DNA from: Helichrysum umbraculigerum
Taxonomy: Eukaryota > Streptophyta > Magnoliopsida > Asterales > Asteraceae
Assembly (NCBI GenBank): GCA_949592205.1
Contig: CATIUR010000002.1
Span: 315,001-379,000 of the forward strand
DNA length: 64,000 nucleotides
Direction: 5' to 3'
In this document: positions 34,622-44,929 of the stretch, in pieces
Layout of the letters: each line of letters starts with the position of its first letter
Numbering within the stretch: position 1 is the first letter of the stretch
Translations under genes and position numbers: made by a program
The notes under the pieces: generated by a model
Told to the model about the DNA's origin: nothing
The model's input: the letters and a program-made list of their open reading frames with translations, nothing else
The model's database searches: none

Positions 34622-37600
34622 CAGTCAGAACGCGTTAAAGATAGTGAATGGTATTTGGATAGCGGCTGCTCGCGACATATGACAGGCGATGTATCTCTTC
34701 TTGTGGATATTAAACCATACGCAGGAGGATATGTTGCTTTTGCTGGAGATACTGGGGAACCATTTCTGGAAGAGGAACGCTAACTAACGGCAATGTTAGT
34801 TTTGAAAATGTGAACTATGTGGAACAGCTTACGCACAACTTGCTAAGTGTTTCACAGGTCTGTGATAAGGATTATACAACTGCGTTCACAAAGACAGAGT
34901 GCGTGATACTGAAGCCTGGGTATGTCATTCCGGAAGAATGGGTGTTACTGAGAGCACCAAGAAAGAATGACACATACATTTTGAACATGAGAACTGTTGA
35001 GACCTCGAATGAGTATACGTGTCTCTTGTCTAAGGCTTCTGAAAAGGAATCACTGCTTTGGCACAGACGAATGGGACACATTCATTTCCGAAAAATGAAT
35101 TTCTTGACTAAAAATGACCTTGTGCTAGGAGTTCCAAAACAGTCATTTGCTCTAAAGGATGACTGTATCTCTTGCCAAAAAGGAAAGTTACGTAAGAAGT
35201 CCCATAAGTCTAAGCAGGTGAATTCCATAAATGCTCCATTGGAACTACTGCATATGGATCTTTTCGGTCCAGTCTCTACAAAGAGCATTGGTGGTCGGTC
35301 TTACTGCTTGGTAGTTACTGATGACTACTCAAGGTTTTCGTGGGTTTACTTTTTGACCACAAAAGGGGAAACTCCTAAGATTCTGGTGTATTTGTTGGAC
35401 AAGTTGGCAAATCTGTGCAACTTGAAGGTGAAAAGGATACGAAGCGACAATGGAACTGAATTCAAGAACTCAACTCTCGAATTGTTTTGTGCTACAAGAG
35501 GTATTGAGCATCAATTTAGTGCTCCGAGGACTCCACAACAGAATGGAGTTGCAGAAAGAAAGAACAGGACAATCATCGAGACAGCTCGGACTATGTTAGC
35601 TGACTCCAAGTTACCAATCATCTTCTGGGCTGAGGCAGTTAATACTGCCTGTTATGTTCTCAACAGAGTACTCACGGTTAAGAAAAAGAACAAAACGTGT
35701 TATGAACTTTTTAATAACCGTAAGCCAAATCTGCAGTTCCTAGAACCATTTGGGTGCCCATGCCTGATCATGATTACAAAAGATAAGGTCTCTAAGTTTG
35801 GTGATAAAGCTGTTGAAGGGATTTTTCTTGGATATTCAGTCAACTCTCCGAACAAAAGAGTCTTTAACAAATCAACGAATCAGATTGAGGAGCATTTTGA
35901 AGTGAAAAGTTTAAGGTATACGGAACCTCCTCAAGGAACGGGTCCGGATTGGTTTTTCAACTATGGAAACCTCTTCAACTCTTTCAATATTCCGGAAGAG
36001 GATGAAACGGAAGAATTGGTTTCTATACTTCATGAACTTGATCTTACTCAAGATACACCTGTTAATAATAAACCATCCGACCCATCTCCCAATGCAACAC
36101 CCGTACCTCCACCAACTAATCCTACACCTCCACAAATTACACCTACACCTTCACAAACAAAACCCACACAACCACAACAACCAACCAAATCACCACCAAC
36201 TACATCATCTCCTACTCCACCATCTTCGGCTGCTCCTTCTAAAACAGTTTATAACTACACAAAGGAGCTTCCATTTGATCCAAACATGCCTCCTTTAGAG
36301 GAACCTCAAGAAGAAGATGAAATGGAAGAAACAATGGCCTACTCTCACTTATTTTCTCATGAAGATGAAGGAGAAGAAGAAGAGTTAGCCTCTCCTGAGT
36401 CTGCTGCTACTCCCGAAACTGAGGGAGATTTGAACAATCTGGGTGTGAATCTTGTGCCAAGTGCCATACCAGAAACTCGTATACATAAGGATCACCCCAT
36501 TGATAATATCATTGGTGATCCTCATGCATCTGTTCAAACACGTCAACAAGCAAAGCAGACTTCAGCTCAGCAGCTTTTGGGACTTATTGCTCATATCGAT
36601 TCATGTCATCTGTCTCAAATTGAACCTAAAAAGGTTGAACAAGCCTTAAAGGATCCATCTTGGGTCGAGGCTATGCAGGAGGAACTACAGCAAATAAACA
36701 AGATGAATGTTTGGGAAATTGTTCCTCTACCCAAGGGTGCTCACTTGACGGGTACTCGTTGGGTTTACCGTAACAAAATGGATGATCGTGGGGCGGTTAT
36801 TCGAAATAAAGCCCGTCTGGTAGTTCAAGGATATAGTCAACTTGAAGGTATTGACTATGATGAAGTTTTCGCTCCTGTCGCTCATTTGGAATCAATTCGG
36901 ATTTTTCTAGCCTATGCTTCTTTTAAAGGATTCCGCGTGTATCAACTTGACGTAAAGTGTGCTTTTCTATACGGAGATGTTGACGCAGTGATTTATGTGT
37001 GTCAGCCTCCTGGTTTTGAAGACCCAAAGCACCCTAATCATGTTTGCAAGCAGAAGAAAGCTTTGTATGGTCTTCATCAATCTCCTCGACTTTGGTATGA
37101 GCGACTTGCCAAGTACTTGCTGAAGAATGGTTTTGATAGAGGACAGATTGATAGCACGCTTTTCATCAAACGGGAAGGAGCGGATTTGTTACTTGTGCAG
37201 GTCTATGTGGACGACATAATTTTTGGATCAACTAATGATCAGTTGTGCAAGGATTTTGAAAGATTGATGAAATCTGAGTTTGAAATGAGTGCTATGGGGG
37301 AACTCACGTTCTTTCTGGGACTACAGGTTGAGCAATATGACAATGGAATTTATATCCACCAGTCAAAATATGTCACTGACATGTTAAAGCGGTATGAATT
37401 GCTCAACAGTAAACACTACGGCACTCCAATTGAAGCAAGACACAATCTTGGACCTAATGAGGACGATGAAGATTGCAAGGAGAAAGACTATCGCTCAATG
37501 ATAGGCTCTCTCATGTACCTGACTGCCTCAAGACCAGATATAGTGTTTGCCGTTTCACTCTGCTCACGATTTCAAGCAAATCCGAAGGTGTCTCATATGA

Positions 37601-38157
37601 AGGCAGTAAAACGCATTTTTGGATATCTCGCTTTTAGGCCATCTCTGGGTCTATGGTATTCAAACGAGAAAAACTTTGAGTTAACTGCCTATTCGGATTC
37701 GGATCTTGGTGGCTGCAAGATAGATATGAAGTCAATCACTGGAGGATGTCAGTTCCTTGGATCGCGCTTAGTTTCTTGGCAGTGCAAAAAGCAGACTGCG
37801 GTTGCTATTTCCACAGCTGAAGCCGAGTATGTTGCTGCTGCAAGTTGCTGTTCTCAAGTTCTCTGGATTCAACACCAGCTGCGTGATTACGGGTTCAATC
37901 TCTCTATGACTCCTATTTATATTGATAATACAGCTGCTATATCTATAACACACAATCCCGTACAGCACTCTAAGACCAAACATATTGAACTTAGGTTTCA
38001 CTTCATACGGGATTGCTTTGAGAAACACCTTATAGATGTCGTACATATAGAGACCCTTAAGCAGTGTGCGGACCTTTTCACAAAAGCCTTTTTGCGATCA
38101 CGTTTTATTGAACTGGTCAATCTGATAGGTTTAAGGTTCTTTCAGTCAAAGAAATGA
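34622..38157 (+). pseudogene. Pol (PR-INT-RT-RNase H) of element B, one frameshift
   Basis: Protease motif LDSGCSRHMTGD (about 34655). One base is lost in a G run near 34754, which ends this frame at 34783. The shifted frame continues as 1115 open codons (34810-38157). Integrase: H/C zinc site (LWHRRMGHIHFRKM … CISCQKGK), then catalytic D, D, E in HMDLFGP, RSDNGTEF and NGVAERKNRT. RT: RWVYRNKMDD, YQLDVKCAFL (motif A Asp kept), YVDDIIFGS. RNase H: SDSDLGGC, STAEAEYVAAA, YIDNTAAISITHNP. Ends GLRFFQSKK. A Pro/Thr-rich low-complexity linker (36060-36240) joins INT and RT. Everything apart from the single deletion looks functional. Confidence 0.9.
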
Positions 38158-40820
38158 TTTGTGACTTGGATTTTTGAGTTTTAAATTCAATTTAAAAAAA
38201 AAAAAAAAAAATCGCAACAGCCACTCTTTATACTCTTTAGTATTAAAGAAAACGCAAGGTTGCTACATTTTAAAATAGACGTTGAAGTTGTGTCTGTAAA
38301 CAACTTGGGATATGATAGTACATCGGGTGACATGCACAAAATGGAATTTTAAGGTTTATCTTGGATGTGTCAGTAGGTTTATCTGACACACTTAAAACAG
38401 TTTTTATCTAAATTATCTTCATCATACGATGTATTGGTAGGCATGGTACACACCGGTCTCTGAGATATTAAGAAGTAATTTAAATACTTGTCTATGATCA
38501 TGTGGTAAACACCTTGTGATGTACGACTCTATGTCTTAATTCCTTAGCATAGCTTGACATACTTCTATTTTTGGATCGTATATATGAGATCTTTTGGGGG
38601 AGTATGCTGATTGTTTCCTCTGTTGTACGTAAGTGCAGACCTGGTCTCAATTCAGCTTACTCTCAAAACTAAGCAAACGTGAGTCAATGTACTTGCAACG
38701 TCTTAAATTTAAGGTACTAAACAAGGTCGCCACTCAATTTAGTTTGACTGCGTTTGGTTTTGCTTACACCTGAATCAAGTTATGTTGCTCTGTTGTACGC
38801 AAGTACAGACCTGTCACCGCTGACTTGATTCTTAAAATTGATTCTCTTGTATTCTTTCTAAATTTAGAAACTATGTTCATGTCTAAGTTATAGGGGTATA
38901 TCTATGGTGGGGACCACGGAGAAATATTCATACTAACAATAAAAGGTTAACTCACAGACACGGATGTAACGTGTTTAGGTGGACAAACAATACCAATAAT
39001 CGTTTTGAAATAATTTTTATAACAGGTGTTTTAAATGTGCCACGTAAATTTAAAGTGGACAAATATACTGATGATCGAAATAACACTTACTATTCCTAAT
39101 AAATGCATGTTATTCCGATATGATCCCTAATCAGACAAAACAACTCCGTCACCAAAAATAGAGTGTTAGTAATTTTATTCTGTTATATTTTTACTTTTTG
39201 TGATATTAAAGAAAATACCAAAAAGATTTTTTCGTTATTTTATGCTTTATTTTTATTCTATGTTATTTTTCCCAAGTCACGACTCATTTAGATATTATTT
39301 GCTAAAATAACGAGTAAATGGTTCTTGAAAATTTCAAAATCGACTCAAATCACATACTGACTGCTCTATGCGACGTCCCACTCAACGTCGCCTGCGACGT
39401 CCCAGCCTACGTCGCACATAGGGTTAGACTATATATAGTCTCAACCGCGACGTAAAACGTCACACTATTCAATATTCACCTGCGACGTAGCCTGCGACGT
39501 ACCATTTGGCGATTTGCGACGTAGCACTTCTTCGAGCATTTTCGTGATTTGTAGCCGTTTTCACTCCGATTCACTCCCGTAGTTTTCTTCTACTCGTTAT
39601 TCCGCACACTTAGGTACCAATCTTACCCTTTTTCACCGTGTATTTTACCTTTAATCGTTAAATGTATATTGCGGGTTTTAGGGTTCTCAGTTTCGGTTGA
39701 ATTAGTTGTGTAATCGTGATCTAAACATCGTATAATTTATGTTTTCGTGATCACCATTAGTTGCCGCACCTTTTAGTGCGTTTGATTTTGAAAACCCCTA
39801 AATTTGATGGTTAGGGTTTCTGGGTTGGGGATGAATGTTCTTCAGTGCGATGTACGCTGCGACGTCGTGGCCTACGTCGCTCTCATTAGTTATTCTTACT
39901 TGCCTACGTCGCCCTTCCCTACGTCGCTTTTTACCTCGACGTCCTACGCGACGTCCCTCGCTACGTCGCTATTTTATTAATGTGATTAAATTCACAATAA
40001 ATTGCAAAATGCGACGTACCTATCGACGTCGCTCGATTTTTGTGCGACGTCACGGTCTACATCGCTATTGTTATTATTCTGATTTTCTGCGACGTCGTTT
40101 ACTACGTCGCTATTTGAAATGCGACGTCATCGACTACGTCGCTTATTACAGAAAAATGACATTTTTTGTTTCCAATCAAATGTTCAGTTTTTCTGACTTT
40201 TAAAATTCTGTCCAGCAATGGCGAGTGATTTCTTTCAGTTCCTAGCTGAACGACAAAGATAGTGCTTACTGCTTCAGCCCAAAAGAGTGTCACCACTCGC
40301 CCGTCCGCGGCTAGAAGGATCTTCTTCCGGTCGTGGATTCTTTTGCGCTTTCTGGTGGTCCAGCACCTTAAAGTTTTTATCTGGTCACTTAGATATAACC
40401 ATTTTTGCTTCAGTTGGCTAATGATCCGGTGGAATTCTCTCTTTGTCCTGAATCTTGGTTTTCTGGTCTGGAGGAATCCCTTTACCGTTATGTGGAATTC
40501 TCTCTTTGTCCCGAATCTTGGTTTTATGGTCTGGAGGAATTCCTTTATTATCCTGGATCTCGGCCTTCTGGTCTGGTGGGATACCATCCCTGTCTTGGAT
40601 TTTAGCCTGACCTTCTCTTGGATTTTGGCTGTATTTGTTTAACCAGGATCTTCGGTCTAGGTTTAGGTTTAGGGTTTAGGGTTTAGGATTTGATATGTGT
40701 GTTTGTAACTTTGTACTTATTTAACATATCAATGAAACCTTTCGTTTGTGATAAGTTTGGAATACTTTGTTTGTTCTAACGCTTTTCGAGAATATCTTGT
40801 ATGTTTTTGTTTTTGCAGAT
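38158..40820 (+). other. Spacer of element B between pol and third ORF
   Basis: 2.66 kb. A run of A's (38193-38211) is followed by a block shared with element C (38210-38345). A purine tract GGGGGAG lies at about 38594. Two clusters of TGCGACGT/ACGTCGC words lie at 39368-39535 and 39848-40145. A 14-codon open frame (MASDFFQFLAERQR) starts at 40219. A ~60-bp repeat (VEFSLCPESWF in one frame) lies at 40427-40600, and a short TTTAGGG telomere-like run at 40655-40688. No conserved gene was seen. Confidence 0.75.
40806..40818 (+). promoter_or_regulatory. 3' splice-site-like sequence before the third ORF of B
   Basis: TTTGTTTTTGCAG, two bases before the ATG at 40821. Element C has TTTGTTTTGCAG two bases before its ATG. 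The conservation between diverged copies suggests a spliced subgenomic mRNA. No splicing evidence is available here. Confidence 0.45.
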
Positions 40821-43508
40821 ATGGCTCTTGTTTTCGAAGCGCGTCACAATACTGCTGCTTACCTTGATGATACTTCTGATAAAGCTGCACCGTATCGTCA
40901 GATGATTGCATTTCTGAGACGTTCAAGGGTTTTCCACGCCATTTCGGATAACACTGTGGCTTTTGGAAATCTGATCAACCCTTTCTGGAGAAACGCAATT
41001 GTTGTTACTGATAACGACGTTCGAAGACTGGTTTCTACAGTTCTTGATACGGAAATCACTATTACAGAACAGAGTATTCGGGAACTTTTACAGCTGAACG
41101 ATCAACCTAATATGCCAGTTGGTTTTGATCATGTTTTCGTTTCGGGAGCTATGCAAAGGATTGGATATCCCGGGATTCCCACGGATCAGTATAGGAAAGT
41201 GAATCTCACACGTGTTTGGAGATATTTGATGCACGTGATTATCGTTTGTTTGGGCAATAGGAAAGGTGGAACGGATGGTATGAGCCGAAGTCTGGCTTCT
41301 GCTATGTTAGCATTAGTGTACAACAAGCCGTTCAACTTCTCGGGTTTTATATTCAAGGCTATGGTTGATAATGCGAATGCCGGGGATCAGAAATGGATCT
41401 TATATCCGAGATTTATTCAGTTGCACATCAATCGTTATCATCCAGATCTTCAAGCACAGGGTGATATCGATCAGCAATTAAAGATTTCACCGATGATGAA
41501 TCGGATCTTTACTATTTGTGCAGGTGGGGTTCAGGCGGCAAGGGATGTTCCCTTATTCGGTGCTATTGTTGATGAGAATTACGTACCGCCTCCGGAACCT
41601 CAATATATGGACATTCCAGCACCACAGCAACCGCAGCAACCACTTGTGAACATTCCTGTTCAAGCTGCGGGGGAGCATGTGGAGGCTATTTTGGAGAACA
41701 TTGAGCAGTTTGGCCATGTTGACTCGGATCATTCAGCATCTCACAACACGGTTGAAGGTTCTGATTCTGAACAAGCTGCAGAAAATGTAGGTCCTCAGGA
41801 TGGGGGTCCGACGCCTGAGCACTCGGACGGTACTGTTCCACATCCCTCTGAGATGGAACGTATCCGGATTACCGATTCATTCAGATATTTGAGAATTCAG
41901 CGTCGGATCAGGGCATGACGCAAGTATGTACCTCCAAGGGATACTGGGAAACGTACTAGAGGTGACGATGATCCTGCTGATGAGACTTATCGACCGAGTC
42001 GTCGTGTTCGTCGCTCTTCGTCAACACAAGCTCCAGTCAACCCGTCGCCTCCAGATGCTTTTGAGATTCAACCGACACCAGCATTCATGCAAAAGATTAT
42101 GGATGATATGCAGAAGATGAAGCAAAAGCTGGAGGCTCAAGACGAAAAGATTGCTGAACAAGCTGCACTGATCGAGGTTCAATCTAAGGAGCTTGAGGAA
42201 ACGAAGATTAGGGTTAATGTTTTGGAAGGCAGGTTACTTGCCTCGGGGGAGTCTGGGTCTGGGATACCCACTTTAGAGTCAAGTGAACCTGCGTCTGTAA
42301 ATCCCAACCCTGTACTTGAAACTGTTAATGAAAATATTTCTGTTTTGGATTACTTTTGTATTGATGATATTCCAGGGCAACCGAGACCGCTGGCTGTTGA
42401 CTATTCATTTGCTGACTTATCGTTTATTCAAAGAATGGCTAGTGGAGTTGGCTCTGAGGAAGAAACGGAGAATGATTTTGAGATGAATGAGGATGTTTCG
42501 ATTGAAGAGGAACAGTTGAATTCAGATGAAACGTATGATGATGCACAATCTGGGGAAGCTTATGATGGTGCACCGATTATAGAATCTGATTCAAGTGATG
42601 ATGAGAGACCTGCTAAAGCTCAACATGGAGAATCTAGTTCTGCTGCAACTCCAGCTCCAGAGATACAGGCACCGGACTCAGCAGTTCCTGAAACTGAATC
42701 TTCTGATGTTTCTAAGAAGAAATTAACTGCTGAAGAAAAGAGAGAAAGAAATAAGAAATGGTGGCCTAAGGGACGAAATCCAGTTCCTATTCCAGTTAAA
42801 TGTCAAGTGTACCGGGTTAGTCGAAATTATACCGGAGTTATTAAAAGCTGGAAGTGTCAGAGGAATCTTTTTATGATTAAGAGAGAAGATGGAGTTCAGT
42901 ACTTTAGAATGCGTTTTGATAGATTAAGTACGTTGCCAAAAGGAGAGATTAATCGATTAGCTCAGCTTAAATTGATTAATCCGTTCGAGAATGATTATGC
43001 TGAGTTTATTCAGAGAAATTTACGTCGGGAAGTGTTATCGAAGACATATTCTAAATTGAAACCGACGTTGGGTACTCGGTATACGTGGAAAAGAAAGATT
43101 GATCCAGTCACCAGGAAGCCTATAGTTAAAGTTCACTATCCGCCTGCTAAATGTTTGACTGAGATACCTCTGGAACCAGTTCCTTATTATTTTCTGAGAA
43201 GACTTGTAAAATGGGAACTTGATCCACAGACTGGTGAAGCGGTTATTACTTTTGTACCAGATTCTGAACCGTGGCCAGAAGTTGGAGGTATATGGAATTT
43301 GAAGCAAGCAACGTTTAGGCTGTATGATCCGATGAGTTTGATTAATTTTCATGAAAAAGATTTAAGAAAACTCTATGATGATCGGATTCGTGTTGGTCAG
43401 AAGAATGAGTTCAACAGACGTTTAGCCGAGCAGTTTTACAATGTTGTTACTGTTTGCGTGGCTAATGGAATTCATGCCGATGGCCAATTTCCTGCGGGCT
43501 GGGTTTAA
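40821..43508 (+). pseudogene. Third ORF (env-like position) of element B, one stop
   Basis: About 896 codons, MALVFEARHNTAAYLD … HADGQFPAGWV. The N-terminal conserved domain (RHNTAAYLD, NPFWRNA, RIGYPGIPTDQYRKV, NKPFNFSGFIFKAM, YPRFIQLHIN) spans about 260 residues. Then come an acidic/Gln-rich linker, a coiled coil at 42087-42240 (AQDEKIAEQAALIEVQSKEL), an acidic stretch, and a basic C-terminal domain (KREDGVQYFRMRFDRL, LYDPMSLINFHEKDL). One in-frame TGA at 41916-41918. The frame is the same on both sides. I see no signal peptide or obvious membrane helix. Function unknown. Sireviruses are known to carry an env-like ORF here. Confidence 0.85.
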
Positions 43509-43529
43509 AGAAGATTTTTGAAGACCAAG

Positions 43530-43548
43530 CTGAAGACACGGGGGAGTT
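43530..43548 (+). other. Polypurine tract of element B
   Basis: CTGAAGACACGGGGGAGTT ends directly at the 3' LTR start. Same layout as element C. Confidence 0.8.
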
Positions 43549-43957
43549 TGTTGGTACATGTTTAGTGTCTGTCAGTTGGTCTAGCTCGTAGTTTGTATTT
43601 AGATTTGCGTTTCCTGACTCCTCCGACGTAGCGCGTAACGTCGCAGGTGCGACGTCAGGTTTTGGGCCTGCGACGTAGTCAACGTCGCATGGGCTTGGGC
43701 CTGCGACGTCGTGTGCGACGTCGCAGATGCCAGTTTTGTATATAAACGTTTTACGTTTTCTGTTTTAGGGTTGACGAAACCCTAAACACAATTTGTCGAA
43801 ATTCTCTGTAATCTGATCGACCATAAGCAATAATATAACGTTCGGTTTCATAATTATTGTGTTTGATTATTCATTATGTTCGTGTGATAACTTAATCGTT
43901 GATTCCGCAAACGATTGAGTGACTCGGTTCTGTTAGATCCTAAGTAAGGGACAAACA
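43549..43957 (+). repeat. 3' LTR of element B (409 bp)
   Basis: TGTTGGTACATG … AAGTAAGGGACAAACA, with the TATA box TATATAAAC at 43739-43747. Followed by GTAGG, the duplicated target. Seven differences from the 5' LTR by eye, two of them in the terminal seven bases. Confidence 0.95.
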
Positions 43958-43962
43958 GTAGG

Positions 43963-44905
43963 TGTGAGTGAGGAGGTCAAGAAGGTAGATCCAGTAGTTA
44001 ATTGTGATGAAAATGTGGATTTTGATAAGGTTGAAGTGTCTGACTGGACTGAAGAGGATGAGAGTGATAGTGATAGCTCATCTAGGGATAATTCTGTGCA
44101 TGGTAGGGATAAAACAGTTACTGGTCTAGTTTCAGAACTAAATAGTGATAAACTAGAAGAGGGTAGAAAACTGTTTGCTGAAAAGGCTAAGGCACAGATA
44201 GAGCAGGTTAAAAGAACTTATAAATCTAAGACTGGTCTAGGTTATGGTCAAAATAAGTCTAAACCTGTGTCTAAAGTTGAATATAATGTTAAATCAGAAT
44301 GTGCTAAATGTACCTGTAAATGTAATGTGTCTGATGAAAAGAAAGAAATCAAATCTATACCCAGGGGTAATCAAAGGAATTGGAACCAATTGGTTTCACA
44401 AAGGTTGGGTAATGGGTTTGAATGTGTTAAAAGAAAGGCTTGTTATATATGTGGAAGGTACAATCATACTCAACAGGACTGTTACTTCAATCCTAAAAAT
44501 AATAGGAACAGAAATAAGCCTAACAGAGGCAAGGCTGCAGCCACTGTCAATGCTGCAGCAGTGCCTGTGAATAAGGCTAACAGAGGTAAGATCTTAACAG
44601 GGGAAGGCTTGGCCACTGCTAGGCATGCTACCTCTGCTAGTATTAAACATTTCAAAGGAATGTTTATACCGAGTAGAGCTACCACTGCCAGGCTGATTAA
44701 TACCAATTTAAAAGTGACCACTGTCAAGCCAATTGCCCCTGTCAGATCAAAAATTGATTGTTTTTGGAGACATAAAAGTGAATTGACATCTGAAGTGTCC
44801 AAAACCGATAGAGCATTGAGATCAATCACTGTTAAAAGGGTTGATATCAAAAATGCTTATGGGAAACCCAAAGCCAAATTGGTTTGGGTTCCCAAGAGAA
44901 ACTAA
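43963..44905 (+). pseudogene. Gag of element A, C-terminal part
   Basis: Continues in frame from 30829 after element B (GVSEEVKKVDPVVNC … AKLVWVPKRN). It has an acidic stretch (VSDWTEEDESDSDSSS), a basic region and a second, unusual knuckle CYICGRYNHTQQDC (about 44441-44482). Ends in two consecutive in-frame TAA codons at 44903-44908. The A family word (CCACTGCTAG-like) appears several times in this coding stretch (44538-44740). Confidence 0.85.
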
Positions 44906-44910
44906 TAAGT

Positions 44911-44929
44911 TCTCTTTTTGTATGTGCAG
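44911..44929 (+). promoter_or_regulatory. 3' splice-site-like sequence between gag and pol of A
   Basis: TCTCTTTTTGTATGTGCAG, starting five bases after the first gag stop codon. Pol coding follows at once (GKPPSLWHIDSGC). It corresponds to the site at 34608-34621 in element B. Confidence 0.4.

Larger units (their letters stand above)
30830..43957 (+). mobile_element. Copia element B (Sirevirus-like), complete, 13.1 kb
   Basis: LTRs of 409 bp at 30830-31238 and 43549-43957, target duplication GTAGG (30825-30829 and 43958-43962). Order: LTR, PBS, long leader, gag, PR-INT-RT-RH, 2.7-kb spacer, third ORF, PPT, LTR. LTRs differ at seven positions by eye. Breaks: a one-base deletion near 34754 in the region after the protease motif, and an in-frame TGA at 41916-41918 in the third ORF. 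Otherwise gag and pol are open. Confidence 0.95.

Noticed and set aside
39835..40642. Arg-rich open frames across the spacer of element B
   Set aside because: They follow the TGCGACGT word array and the ~60-bp repeats. The composition is a by-product of repetition.
40655..40688. Telomere
   Set aside because: Only about four imperfect TTTAGGG-like units inside a retroelement spacer, too short for a telomere or a true interstitial telomeric array.
40821..43508. True viral envelope glycoprotein
   Set aside because: No signal peptide, cleavage site or clear membrane helix is visible. Only the position is env-like.
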